Source: Streptomyces griseoruber
Lineage (GTDB): Bacteria > Actinomycetota > Actinomycetes > Streptomycetales > Streptomycetaceae
Assembly (NCBI RefSeq): GCF_001514205.1
Contig: NZ_KQ948764.1
Span: forward strand, 1 to 64,000
Reading direction: 5' to 3'
Length of the DNA: 64,000 nt
The translations under genes were made by a program, and so were the position numbers. Each line of letters begins with the position of its first letter. Position 1 is the stretch's first letter. Under the pieces are notes generated by a model, which saw only the letters and a program-made list of their open reading frames with translations, ran no database searches and was not told the origin of the DNA. Below are positions 36,914 through 46,847 of this stretch, piece after piece.

Positions 36914-37602
36914 TCAGGGGGTGGTCGAGCGCACTTCACGGTACGCCGTCGGCGGTGCCGCCCGTTCCTCGAGGACACCCCGGACCAGCAGGCACTGCGC
37001 GGCGGCGTACGTCAGCATGATCCACAGGTCGGGGCGCGGGGGCTGCGGCAGGCCGGCGACGCCGGTGGCGATGAGAGTGTCGGAGAGCAGGAAGAGCACG
37101 CCTCCGGCTCCGGCGAGGGGGCCGAGGCGGGTGGCGGCGGTGTACGCCATGGCGGTGAGGAGGGCGCTGTAGACGGCGACGGGCGCGCGCAGGTCCGGCG
37201 GGAGACCGGGCCACAGGAGGGTGAGGGTGGCGATGAGGACGGCGGCGTAGGAGGGGGCGAGGACAGTGCCACGCGCGCGGGGGCGGCCGGTGCGGGCGCC
37301 GGCCGTGAAGAGCACGAGGTAGCAGACGTGTCCGGCGGCGAAGCACGCCATGCCGGCGAGGAAGGCGGGGTCGGCGTCCGACAGGAGGAGGACGTCGCCG
37401 CCCCAGCCGCAGAGCAGGGCGGCGAGGAGCAGGCGCGGTGCGCCGTTCACGGCCGCCCAAACGGCGAGGAGGGGTATGAGGAGCGGCTTGGCGACGGCGT
37501 GCCCCGGGTGCCAGCCGACCGCGAGGGAGCCGAGGTCGACCGCGGTGGCGAGGACGAAGGCGGCGAGGAGGGGGCGGGGGCGGAAGGGGCGGGGGCGGAG
37601 GG

Positions 37603-37606
<4 letters not shown>
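36914..37606 (-). CDS. Lysoplasmalogenase (YhhN/TMEM86 family)
   Basis: 230 aa integral membrane protein from a GTG that overlaps the upstream stop (GTGA). Seven to eight helices. The family pattern KPLLIPLLAVWA, then GWGGDVLLLSDADPAFLAGM (the GD-x-x-L motif) and a later FLLSDTLIA, is clear. YhhN proteins hydrolyse the vinyl-ether bond of lysoplasmalogens to release a fatty aldehyde. Translational coupling to a fatty-acid-hydroxylase gene and a following ADH gene suggest a lipid ether pathway. Confidence 0.9.
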
Positions 37607-38499
<893 letters not shown>

Positions 38500-38627
38500 G
38501 TGGGCACCGTAGAACCGCAGGTCGGCCGGGGCTAGACGTTGTTACCCACAAGTATTTGCGGGGGTATGCGCTTGCTTGTTGGCGATCTCCGCCAAGAGCC
38601 GCGAGAGCCGGCCGAGGCGCCGGGCGC

Positions 38628-39413
38628 TCACACCCCCGCCGCCCCCAGCAGGGCCCCCACCCCGTACGTCACCCCCATCGCCAGCGCTCCCCCGCACACG
38701 TTCCGCAGGATCGCCCGCCGGGGAGCGGCCGCCCCCAGCCGGGCGCTGCTCCAGCCGGTGCAGACCAGGGCGAGGAGAACCGACACCACCGTCACCGGCA
38801 GGCGCCGGTCGGCCGGGGGCAGGACGATCGCGAGGAGGGGCAGGAGGGCGCCGGCGGTGAAGGCGAGGAAGCTCGCCCAGGCCGCGTGCCAGGGGTTGGT
38901 GAGGTCGTCGGGGTCGATGCCCAGCTCCACGCGCGCGTGGGCCCGCAGGGCGTCACGTTCCGTCAGCTGGACGGCGGCCTCGCGGGCCACCGCGCGGGTG
39001 AGGCCGCGTTCCTCCAGCAGCTCGGTGAGTTCCTCCAGTTCGGCCTCCGGCTGTTCGCGCAGTTCGCGTCGCTCCTGCGCGAGGGCCGCCTTCTCGGAGT
39101 CGCGCTGGGTCGACACCGACACGTACTCCCCCGCCGCCATCGACAGGGAGCCGGCCAGCAGACCGGCCAGACCGGCCGTCAGCAGCGCCGAGCGGTCGTC
39201 GGTGGCGCCGGCCACGCCGACGACCAGGCCCGCGGTGGAGACGATGCCGTCGTTGGCGCCGAGCACGGCGGCGCGCAGCCAGTTCAACCGGGAGCCGAGG
39301 GTGCCCTCGTGGGCCTCGCGGTGGGGTGGTTCCGCCTCGGGGTGCGTCTCACGTTCCGTCACGGGAGGAGAGGATGGCATCCGGTGCGTCAGCGTGTCGC
39401 GCCGACTCGTCAC
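38628..39413 (-). CDS. VIT1/CCC1 family iron/manganese transporter
   Basis: 261 aa from a GTG preceded by AGGAG. The N-terminal tail is charged and His/Glu-rich. The first helix region LNWLRAAVLGANDGIVSTAGL and AAGEYVSVSTQRDSE are the VIT/CCC1 signature. A long charged middle segment (EERELREQPEAELEELTELL-like) is followed by three helices. Family members move Fe(II) or Mn(II) out of the cytoplasm. Not in an operon. Confidence 0.93.
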   Translation of the reverse strand: MTSRRDTLTHRMPSSPPVTERETHPEAEPPHREAHEGTLGSRLNWLRAAVLGANDGIVSTAGLVVGVAGATDDRSALLTAGLAGLLAGSLSMAAGEYVSVSTQRDSEKAALAQERRELREQPEAELEELTELLEERGLTRAVAREAAVQLTERDALRAHARVELGIDPDDLTNPWHAAWASFLAFTAGALLPLLAIVLPPADRRLPVTVVSVLLALVCTGWSSARLGAAAPRRAILRNVCGGALAMGVTYGVGALLGAAGV

Positions 39414-39470
39414 CGCGGGGGCGTCTCCTGGGCTTCCGTGTCCCGGTGTCGGTGGCGCCCCGTATCCTCA

Positions 39471-40469
39471 ATGACCATGCTCGCAGACCACACGACCGCA
39501 GTGTCCTCCCCCACGGAGTGGCCGGCCGCGTATCCCCAGGGCTACGCGGTCGTTGACGTGGAGACCACCGGGCTGGCCCGGGACGACCGGATCATCTCCG
39601 CCGCCGTCTACCGGCTGGACGCGCGCGGTGAGGTCGAGGACCACTGGTACACACTGGTCAACCCGGAGCGCGACCCGGGGCCCGTGTGGATACACGGTCT
39701 GACGAGCGAGGTGCTGGAGGGCGCGCCCCTCTTCCAGGACGTGGCCGAGGAGTTCGCGGCGCGGCTGGCGGGGCGGGTGCTCGTCGCGCACAACGCGGTC
39801 TTCGACTGGCAGATGATCGCCCGGGAGTACGCGCGCGCGGAGCGCGAGGCGCCGGTGCGGCAGCGGCTGTGCACGATCGCGCTCTCCAAGGAGCTGCGGC
39901 TGCCGCTGCCCAACCACAAACTGGAGTCGCTCGCGGCCCACTTCGGCGTGGTCCAGCGGCAGGCGCACCACGCCCTCGACGACGCGCGCGTCCTCGCGGA
40001 GGCGTTCCGGCCGAGCCTGCGGGCCGCGGCGGCGGGCGGGGTGCGGCTGCCGCTGCTCGAGTGCCGGCCGCTGACGGAGTGGACCGACGGGCCCGCGCCC
40101 CGCATCGGCCGCCAGGGCGGCGGCGGTTACGGCGGCTACCGGCCGGGCGGCTGGCGGCCGTCCCGCAAGCGGCCCCTCTGTCCGCACCCGAACCCCGGGC
40201 GGTACGAAGACGGCACAAGGCTCAAGCAGGGCATGCGGGTGGCCTTCTCGGGCGACACGTCCGTGGACCGCGAGCTGCTGGAGGACCGGGCCACCGAGGC
40301 GGGGCTGCATGTGGCGACCAGTGTGTCCCGGCTGACCAGTCTGCTGGTGACCAACGATCCCGACTCGGGTACGTCGAAGGTGGTGAAGGCGCGGCAGTTC
40401 GGGACGCCGGTCGTGGACGAGGCGGCGTTCGGGCAGCTGCTGCGCGATGTCGAGGCAGCCGACGGGTGA
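39471..40469 (+). CDS. DEDDh 3'-5' exonuclease with C-terminal BRCT-like domain
   Basis: 332 aa; ATG at 39471 or 39477. The exonuclease domain has D29 and E31 (VVDVETTGL), HNAVFDW and the DEDDh pair HHALDDARV, as in the DNA polymerase III epsilon subunit. After a Gly/Arg-rich linker, residues ~245-330 (GMRVAFSGDTSVDRELLED ... SRLTSLLVTNDPDSGTSKV) resemble a BRCT module. It probably serves in DNA proofreading or repair, apart from the main polymerase. No ribosome site is obvious. Confidence 0.9.
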   Translation: MTMLADHTTAVSSPTEWPAAYPQGYAVVDVETTGLARDDRIISAAVYRLDARGEVEDHWYTLVNPERDPGPVWIHGLTSEVLEGAPLFQDVAEEFAARLAGRVLVAHNAVFDWQMIAREYARAEREAPVRQRLCTIALSKELRLPLPNHKLESLAAHFGVVQRQAHHALDDARVLAEAFRPSLRAAAAGGVRLPLLECRPLTEWTDGPAPRIGRQGGGGYGGYRPGGWRPSRKRPLCPHPNPGRYEDGTRLKQGMRVAFSGDTSVDRELLEDRATEAGLHVATSVSRLTSLLVTNDPDSGTSKVVKARQFGTPVVDEAAFGQLLRDVEAADG

Positions 40470-40549
40470 GCCGTACGTACGGGTGATTGCCGGGCGACTC
40501 GCCCACCGCCCGCTCGCCCGCGCGGGGGCGAGCGCTCACCCTGTGGCGC

Positions 40550-40783
40550 ATGGCGAGATGCGAAGTTTGCGGCAATGACTACGGAATGACCTTCGAGGTG
40601 CACGCGCAGGGCGCCGTGCACGTCTTCGACTGCTTCTCCTGTGCGATTCATCGCATGGCCCCGATCTGCGAGCACTGCCGGGTCCAGATCATCGGCCAGG
40701 GAGTCGAGGTCGAGGGCCACTGGTACTGCGGCGCCCACTGCGCACGGGCCGAGGGGAAGGCGGGCATCATCGACCGCGTCTGA
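40550..40783 (+). CDS. Small multi-CxxC zinc-binding protein
   Basis: 77 aa. Four cysteine pairs: CEVC near the start, CFSC, CEHC and CGAHC, with several histidines between. They suggest two zinc sites in a LIM-like or metallothionein-like arrangement. No signal or membrane helix. It is the first gene after the exonuclease on the same strand. Function unknown; metal storage or a protein-interaction finger are both possible. Confidence 0.8.
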   Translation: MARCEVCGNDYGMTFEVHAQGAVHVFDCFSCAIHRMAPICEHCRVQIIGQGVEVEGHWYCGAHCARAEGKAGIIDRV

Positions 40784-40844
40784 CGACGCCCGCCTACGGC
40801 ACCCCTGCGACAGCACCCCACGGCCCGAGAGGTACGGTCGTGGG

Positions 40845-41639
40845 GTGTACCGCTTCCTGTTGTCCCGGCAGTGGGTGATCCTCACGCTGGTCGCCCTGCT
40901 GCTCATCCCCACGATGATCCGGCTGGGCTTCTGGCAGATGCACCGCCACGACGAGCGCGCCGCGCGCAACCAGCTGGTCACCGACGCGCTGTCCGCGAAG
41001 CCGGTGCCGGTGGAGCGGATGACGTCCCCGGGACACACCGTCACCCGTGACGAGCGCTACCGCGCGGTGACCGCGACGGGCACCTTCGACACCGCGCACG
41101 AGGTCGTCGTACGGCGCCGGGTCAACGCCGACGAGACGGTCGGCTTCCACGTCCTCACCCCGTTCGTGCTGACGGACGGCAAGGTGCTGCTGGTCAACCG
41201 GGGGTGGATCCCCGCGAACGGCCCGAGCCAGACCGCGTTCCCGAAGATCCCCGCGCCGCCCGCCGGCAAGGTCACCGTCACCGGGCGGCTGATGCCCGAC
41301 GAGACGACCGCGGCGAGCGGCATCAAGGACCTCAAGGGCCTGCCGGACCGGCAGATCATGCTGATCAACAGCGAGGAGCAGGCCCGGCGGCTCGGCGCGC
41401 AGGTGCTCGGCGGGTACATCGCGCAGACCGCGCCCGAGCCGAAGGGCGACACCCCGGAGCTGGTCGGGAAGCCCGGCAGCGAGGACGCGGCGCTGAACTA
41501 CGCGTACGCCATCCAGTGGTGGCTGTTCGCCGCGGGCGTCCCCGTGGGCTGGGTGGTTCTGGTCCGCCGGGAGCGTCGGGAGCGGGACGCGGCGGCCGTC
41601 TCGGCGCAGGAGAAGGAAGCGGCGCCGGCTCCGGTGTAG
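40845..41639 (+). CDS. SURF1-family protein (cytochrome c oxidase assembly)
   Basis: 264 aa from a GTG with GAGAGG about 14 bases upstream. One N-terminal helix (WVILTLVALLLIPTMIRLGFW) ends in the SURF1 signature GFWQMHR. The family loop YRAVTATGTFD is followed by VLLVNRGWIP, and a second helix near the C-terminus (YAIQWWLFAAGVPVGWVVLV) ends in a charged tail. SURF1 proteins help insert heme A into the oxidase. Confidence 0.93.
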   Translation: MYRFLLSRQWVILTLVALLLIPTMIRLGFWQMHRHDERAARNQLVTDALSAKPVPVERMTSPGHTVTRDERYRAVTATGTFDTAHEVVVRRRVNADETVGFHVLTPFVLTDGKVLLVNRGWIPANGPSQTAFPKIPAPPAGKVTVTGRLMPDETTAASGIKDLKGLPDRQIMLINSEEQARRLGAQVLGGYIAQTAPEPKGDTPELVGKPGSEDAALNYAYAIQWWLFAAGVPVGWVVLVRRERRERDAAAVSAQEKEAAPAPV

Positions 41640-41645
41640 CTGCCC

Positions 41646-42599
41646 TCAGCCCCGGCGGTGGCCCGCCAGGCTGTTCCGCCAGTACACGAAGGTGCGTTCC
41701 GGGTCGGGCAGCAGGTCCCACGGGTGGCGGGTCATATGGCGGCCGACGCGCCGGAAGACGGGGGCGGCCTCGTCCGGTCGGTGGGCGCGGGTCAGGGCGA
41801 AGGCGAGGACGTTGAGGTCGGCGACGGCCTCGGCGTGGGCCGGGGCGGCGGTGCGGAACCAGCCCGTGAGCGCCATGTCGATCTCCTGGACCGCGCGCGG
41901 TCCGCTCCAGTCGACGTTCGTGCCGAGAGCGTCGAGGGGGGACGCCGCCCGACGATGGGCCGTCAGCTCGACGCGGGCGGCGACGGGGAGCAGGGCCACC
42001 GGTGAACCGTGCGGTGCGCGGGCGGCGGCCTGCCAGGCGAACTCCATCATCTCCGGGAGCGTCCCGTGTCCGCGCGGGGAGAGATATCCCAGCAGCCGGT
42101 GGTAGGCGGTCCGGTGCCACGGCGCCCGCCGGACGGCCTCGCGCCACACGGGCACCGCGTCCTGCACCGGTACGGCGCAGGAGTGCATCAGGGACAGCAG
42201 GGCCAGCCACGGCGTCGGGTCCCCGGGGCAGGTGTCGGCGGCCCGCAGACAGGTCCGTTCGGCCGCGCGCACGGCGGCGTGACCCTCGGCGGGCGCGCGG
42301 ATCGTCTCCACACAGGCCCGCAGGACCAGGGCGTCCCCGTCGCCGGGCCGGTCGGCGGACCAGCGCTGCGAGACCACGGCCGGCAGCTGCCCGGCCAGGA
42401 CCGAGACCCGGTGCGCCCGGCGGTCCCAGTCCCGTCCGGTGCCGCGCAGCAGCCGGGCCGCGGGCTCCCAGACGGGACGCGTGGTACCCGCGCCGAGCCC
42501 GTGGAGCTGCCGGGCGGGCCGGAGTTCGGCGAGGGTCGCGTGGAGGAGGTCGTCGTCGAGGGCGGGGCGGATCAGCAGGGAGGGCCGGCGTCTGAGCAT
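41646..42599 (-). CDS. Conserved hypothetical, helical repeat protein
   Basis: 317 aa without a named domain. The middle (about residues 95-200) looks like TPR-type helical pairs (AAERTCLRAADTCPGDPTPW, AVPVWREAVRRAPWHRTAYH). The C-terminus ends DPERTFVYWRNSLAGHRRG. No signal peptide or membrane helix. It lies downstream of a terminator and converges with SURF1 (6 bp between stops). Confidence 0.7.
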   Translation of the reverse strand: MLRRRPSLLIRPALDDDLLHATLAELRPARQLHGLGAGTTRPVWEPAARLLRGTGRDWDRRAHRVSVLAGQLPAVVSQRWSADRPGDGDALVLRACVETIRAPAEGHAAVRAAERTCLRAADTCPGDPTPWLALLSLMHSCAVPVQDAVPVWREAVRRAPWHRTAYHRLLGYLSPRGHGTLPEMMEFAWQAAARAPHGSPVALLPVAARVELTAHRRAASPLDALGTNVDWSGPRAVQEIDMALTGWFRTAAPAHAEAVADLNVLAFALTRAHRPDEAAPVFRRVGRHMTRHPWDLLPDPERTFVYWRNSLAGHRRG

Positions 42600-42625
42600 C
42601 TCGTTCCCCGGGTGACGGAGGGCAG

Positions 42626-42660
42626 GGGGCGGGCGGGCCGTCGCAGGGCCCGCCCGCCCC
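42626..42660 (-). terminator. Terminator downstream of cstA-ybdD
   Basis: A perfect 14-bp GC stem (GGGGCGGGCGGGCC and complement) with a 7-nt loop starts 6 bp after the YbdD stop on the minus strand. Confidence 0.75.
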
Positions 42661-42665
42661 GGACA

Positions 42666-42857
42666 TCAGCAGCAGCGGCCGGGGGACTCGCCCTCGCGCC
42701 ACAGCGTGCGCATCCGCTGGTACTCCCGGCGGGTCGGTACCGGCGCGTGCGGGTGGTGGCGGCGGTGCCGGTCGCAGTAGCGGTCGTACTCGGCCTCGCC
42801 GGTCAGTTCGCGCGCGTACCAGAGCAGGACGCCCACCGCCCTGCGGACGACGGTCAT
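42666..42857 (-). CDS. YbdD/YjiX family protein
   Basis: 63 aa (MTVVRRAVGVLLWYARELTG, then EAEYDRYCDRH and a C-terminal PTRREYQRMR), the typical DUF466/YbdD size and pattern. It starts inside the cstA stop (ATGA), as in the cstA-ybdD and btsT-yjiX pairs of enterobacteria. Its function with the transporter is unknown. Ends in a Cys pair. Confidence 0.9.
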   Translation of the reverse strand: MTVVRRAVGVLLWYARELTGEAEYDRYCDRHRRHHPHAPVPTRREYQRMRTLWREGESPGRCC

Positions 42858-45007
42858 GAGCCCGCCCCCACCAGCGGCTTGGTGTCGCGGGACTCCGGCC
42901 CCTCGATCCGGGAGGCGACGTACGGCGTCTCGGTCGTCGGCAGCGGCTCGCCGGCCCTGAGGGCCCGTACGCAGACCACCGCGCAGTTGACCAGGACGAT
43001 CGTGACCAGCAGCAGGAAGACCGCCATGAGGACGCCGTCGACGGTGTTGTTGACGACGATGGTGTGCATGTCGTCCAGGTCGGTGGCGCCGGGCAGGAGC
43101 TTGCCCGCGTCGGCGGCGTCGGCGTACACGTCGCGCTGGGCGAAGAAGCCGATCTTCGGGTTGTCGGAGAACACCTTCTGCCAGCCGGCGGTGAAGGTGA
43201 CGGCCACGACCCAGGCGAGCGGGGCGCCGGTCACCCAGGCCCAGCGTGCCTTGCCGGACTTGACGAGCATGGTGGTGGTGACGGCGAGGGCGACGGCGGC
43301 GAGCAGCTGGTTGGCGATGCCGAAGAGGGGGAAGAGCTGCTTGATCCCGCCCAGCGGGTCGGTGACGCCGGCGTAGAGGAAGTAGCCCCAGGCGCCGACG
43401 ACGAGGGCGCTGGTGATCCAGATGCCGGGCTTCCAGGTGACGCGGCCGATCGGCTTCCAGACGTTGCCGAGCATGTCCTGGAGCATGAAGCGGCCCACCC
43501 GGGTGCCCGCGTCCACGGTGGTGAGGATGAACAGCGCCTCGAACATGATCGCGAAGTGGTACCAGAAGGCCTTGAGTCCGCTGCCGAACACGCTGGAGAA
43601 GATCTCCGACATGCCCACGGCGAGGGTGGGGGCGCCGCCGGAGCGGCCGACCAGCGTCTGTTCCTCGACGGCCTTGGCGGCTGCGGTCAACTGGTCCGGG
43701 GTGATGGCGAAACCGAGGCCCTTGACCGCCTCGGCGGCGCTCTGCGCGGTCGGGCCGAGCAGGGCGGCCGGGGAGTTCATGGCGTAGTACAGGCCGGGTT
43801 CGAGGACGCACGCGGCGATCAGCGCCATGACGGCGACGAAGGACTCCGTGAGCATCGAGCCGTAGCCGATGAGCCGGACCTGGGACTCCTTCTGGATGAG
43901 CTTGGGGGTGGTGCCGGAGGAGACCAGGGCGTGGAAGCCGGAGAGGGCGCCGCAGGCGATGGTGATGAACAGGAAGGGGAAGAGGGAGCCGGCGAAGACC
44001 GGTCCGGCGCCCGTGTGGGCGAACTCGGTCACCGCGCCCGCCTTGAGGGTCGGGGCCGCGATCACCACGCCCACGGCCATCAGGGCGATGGTGCCGACCT
44101 TCATGAACGTCGACAGGTAGTCACGGGGCGCCAGGAGCATCCACACCGGGAGCACGGAGGCGACGAAGCCGTAGCCGACCAGGCAGAAGACGAGGGTCTC
44201 GGGGCTCCAGACGAAGTACTCGGCCAGGGAGGAGTTCTGGATCCAGCCGCCGCCGAGGATGGCGAGCAGCAGCAGGGCCACGCCGATGACGCTGGTCTCC
44301 ACGACCCGGCCCGGGCGCAGATAGCGCAGGTAGAAGCCCATGAAGAGGGCGATCGGGATGGTCATGGCGACCGAGAAGGTGCCCCAGGGGGACTCCGCCA
44401 GGGCGTTGACGACGACCATCGCCAGCACCGCGAGCAGGATGATCATGATGGCGAAGACGCCGATCAGCGCGGCGGCGCCGCCCACCCTGCCGATCTCGTC
44501 CCGGGCCATCTGGCCGAGGCTCTTGCCGTCCCGGCGCATGGAGAGGAACAGCACGATCATGTCCTGGACCGCGCCCGCGAAGATCACCCCGGTGATGATC
44601 CAGACCGTGCCCGGCAGATAGCCCATCTGCGCGGCCAGCACCGGGCCGACCAGCGGGCCGGCGCCGGCGATGGCCGCGAAGTGGTGGCCGAACAGCACCC
44701 GCCGGTCGGTGGGGTGGTAGTCGACCCCGTCCTCCAGCCGCTCGGCCGGGGTGGCCCGGCCGTCGTCGGCCTGAAGGACCCGGCGGGCGATGAACCCCGA
44801 GTAGAAGCGGTAGGCGATGGCGTACGACCCGAGCGCGGCCACCACCAGCCAGACCGCGGAGATCTCCTCGCCGCGGGAGAGCGCGAGGACGCCCCAGGCG
44901 ACGGCGCCGAGCAGGGCGACACCGGTCCACAACGCGAGGGACTTCAGTGACATACGTGACTTTTCCGGCGCCGGACGGCCGGTTTCGGGCAGGGCTGACG
45001 CAGGCAT
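42854..45007 (-). CDS. cstA: Carbon starvation protein CstA (pyruvate/peptide transporter)
   Basis: 717 aa with about 16-18 membrane helices. Family blocks are GPLVGPVLAAQMGYLPGT near residue 120, and GCGALSGFHALVSSGTTPKL in the centre. A C-terminal region has MLQDMLGNVWKPIGRVTWKP. CstA/BtsT proteins import pyruvate, or peptides, on carbon limitation. GTGAGGAG precedes the ATG. It forms a coupled unit with YbdD and is divergent from an SSS symporter gene across a 283-bp region holding tandem repeats. Confidence 0.94.
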   Translation of the reverse strand: MPASALPETGRPAPEKSRMSLKSLALWTGVALLGAVAWGVLALSRGEEISAVWLVVAALGSYAIAYRFYSGFIARRVLQADDGRATPAERLEDGVDYHPTDRRVLFGHHFAAIAGAGPLVGPVLAAQMGYLPGTVWIITGVIFAGAVQDMIVLFLSMRRDGKSLGQMARDEIGRVGGAAALIGVFAIMIILLAVLAMVVVNALAESPWGTFSVAMTIPIALFMGFYLRYLRPGRVVETSVIGVALLLLAILGGGWIQNSSLAEYFVWSPETLVFCLVGYGFVASVLPVWMLLAPRDYLSTFMKVGTIALMAVGVVIAAPTLKAGAVTEFAHTGAGPVFAGSLFPFLFITIACGALSGFHALVSSGTTPKLIQKESQVRLIGYGSMLTESFVAVMALIAACVLEPGLYYAMNSPAALLGPTAQSAAEAVKGLGFAITPDQLTAAAKAVEEQTLVGRSGGAPTLAVGMSEIFSSVFGSGLKAFWYHFAIMFEALFILTTVDAGTRVGRFMLQDMLGNVWKPIGRVTWKPGIWITSALVVGAWGYFLYAGVTDPLGGIKQLFPLFGIANQLLAAVALAVTTTMLVKSGKARWAWVTGAPLAWVVAVTFTAGWQKVFSDNPKIGFFAQRDVYADAADAGKLLPGATDLDDMHTIVVNNTVDGVLMAVFLLLVTIVLVNCAVVCVRALRAGEPLPTTETPYVASRIEGPESRDTKPLVGAGS

Positions 45008-45145
45008 GGCGGCTCCTCACCTGGGCGGTGCGGTACGCCTCGGGACCCGAGGCGGGCGAGATCGGCGACCGGTACCAGCGGTGACGGCTCTCCCGTCCGC
45101 TGTCGGTCTGTGCAAGAGTTGCCCACCCCCCGACACCGGTTGACA

Positions 45146-45190
45146 GCGAATCCCCCGGCGATTCCCCAGCGATTCCCCAGCGGTTCCCCG
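45146..45190. repeat. 11-bp tandem repeats between cstA and the symporter gene
   Basis: Two perfect copies of GCGATTCCCCA (45158-45168, 45169-45179) are flanked by degenerate copies GCGAATCCCCC and GCGGTTCCCCG. They sit in the shared upstream region 45008-45290, directly after TTGACA (45140). No other feature is seen in this gap. Confidence 0.7.
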
Positions 45191-45290
45191 GACGATCCTC
45201 CGCGCGATTTCCCGCCGGTTCCCGTCAACCGAACGGGCCCCTCGCGCAACTGGACCGGTGAGGGCTCAGGCACACCAAAGGCGGTGACCC

Positions 45291-46847
45291 ATGGCCGACG
45301 GCGCCATGACGACGACGTTCCTCGCCGTGATCGGCGGGGCGTCGCTGCTCGCCGTGACCGCGCGCCGGCTGCGCCCCAGCGACCGGCTGCCCGCCCTGGA
45401 GGGCTGGGCGCTGGCCGACCGCTCCCTCGGCCCCGTGTGGACCTGGCTGCTGCTCGGCGGCACGATCTTCACCGCGTACACCTTCACGGCCGTGCCGGGA
45501 CTGGCGTACGGCAACGGGGCGCCCGCGTTCTTCGCGGTGCCGTACACGGTGATCGTCTGCCCGCTCGCCTTCGTCCTGCTGAGCCGGCTGTGGGAGGTGG
45601 CCCGGCGGCACGGCTATGTCACCGCCGCCGACTTCGTGCGGGGCCGCTACGGCTCGCCGCCGCTGGCCCTCGTCGTGGCGCTCACCGGGATCCTCGCGAC
45701 CATGCCGTATCTGGCGCTGCAACTGCTGGGGATACGGGCGGTGCTGACCGCCGGGGGCGTGTACCCGCGCGGCGCGGCCGGGGATCTGGTGATGGTGGCG
45801 CTGTTCGCGGGGCTGGCGGTGGCGACGTACCGGCACGGGCTGCGGGCACCGGCGGTGATCTCGGCGCTCAAGGCGGTGGCGGTGTTCGTGTCGCTGACCG
45901 CCGTGTGCTGGCTGGTGCTGCGGCAGCTCGGCGGGCCCGGCCCGGTGTTCGACGGCGCGGCCCGGCGGCTCGGCGGCACGGACGTGGCCCACTCGCCGCT
46001 GGTCCTCACCCCCGCCCAGCAGCCCGCCTACGCCACCCTCGCGCTCGGCTCCGCGCTGGCGCTGCTGATGTACCCCCATGTGCTCACCGCCGGGTTCGCC
46101 GCCGACGGAGCGCGCACCCTGCGCAAGGTCTCGGTGGCCCTGCCCGCGTGGACGGGGCTGCTCGCCCTGTTCGGCTTCCTCGGTGTCGCGGCGCTCGCGG
46201 CGGGGGTGCGCGCTCCGGCGGGCGGCGCCGAGGCCGCCGTACCGATGCTGGTGGACCGGCTGATGCCGGGGCCGCTGGCCGGGCTGGTGTTCGCCGCGAT
46301 CACCGTGGGGGCGCTGGTGCCGGCCGCCGTGATGTCGATCGCGGCGGCCACGAGCTTCGTCCGCAACGTCTACGTCGAGTACGTCCAGCCCACCGCCACG
46401 CCCAAGCGGCAGGTGCGCATCGCCAAGGCGGTGTCGCTGACCGCGAAGGTGGGGGCGGTGGCGTTCGTGTTCGGGCTGCGCGACCAGGACGCCGTCAACC
46501 TGCAACTGCTGGGCGGGGTGTGGATCCTCCAGATCTTCCCGGCCGTGGCCGTGGGGCTGTTCACCGGGCGGCTGCATCCGCGCGCGCTGCTCGCCGGCTG
46601 GGCGGCCGGCATGACGGCCGGGACCGTCCTGGTCGTCCGCGAGGGGTTCTCCTCCATCGTGACCCTCGGCTTCGGACCACTGGAGATCTACGCCGGGCTC
46701 GCCGCCCTGCTGCTCAATCTGACCGTCGCGGTGACCGGCACCGCGGTCCTGGAACGCCTCGGCGTCGCCCGCGGCGCCGACACCACCGACCTGCCCTCCC
46801 GCCTGACCGTCAGGCGGCCCCGTACGACGGGAGCGAACCACCCGTGA
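45291..46847 (+). CDS. Sodium:solute symporter (SSS family)
   Basis: 518 aa with about 13 helices. SSS landmarks are WALADRSLGPVWTWLLLGGT, TFTAVPGLAYGNGAPAFF and AADFVRGRYGSPPLALVVA near the N-terminus, and SIAAATSFVRNVYVEYVQP in the second half. The group resembles monocarboxylate (MctP-like) carriers. The stop overlaps the start of an ECF sigma-factor gene (GTGA), an unusual coupling. Divergent from cstA, which handles a similar class of substrates. A second in-frame ATG at 45306 is possible. Confidence 0.9.
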   Translation: MADGAMTTTFLAVIGGASLLAVTARRLRPSDRLPALEGWALADRSLGPVWTWLLLGGTIFTAYTFTAVPGLAYGNGAPAFFAVPYTVIVCPLAFVLLSRLWEVARRHGYVTAADFVRGRYGSPPLALVVALTGILATMPYLALQLLGIRAVLTAGGVYPRGAAGDLVMVALFAGLAVATYRHGLRAPAVISALKAVAVFVSLTAVCWLVLRQLGGPGPVFDGAARRLGGTDVAHSPLVLTPAQQPAYATLALGSALALLMYPHVLTAGFAADGARTLRKVSVALPAWTGLLALFGFLGVAALAAGVRAPAGGAEAAVPMLVDRLMPGPLAGLVFAAITVGALVPAAVMSIAAATSFVRNVYVEYVQPTATPKRQVRIAKAVSLTAKVGAVAFVFGLRDQDAVNLQLLGGVWILQIFPAVAVGLFTGRLHPRALLAGWAAGMTAGTVLVVREGFSSIVTLGFGPLEIYAGLAALLLNLTVAVTGTAVLERLGVARGADTTDLPSRLTVRRPRTTGANHP

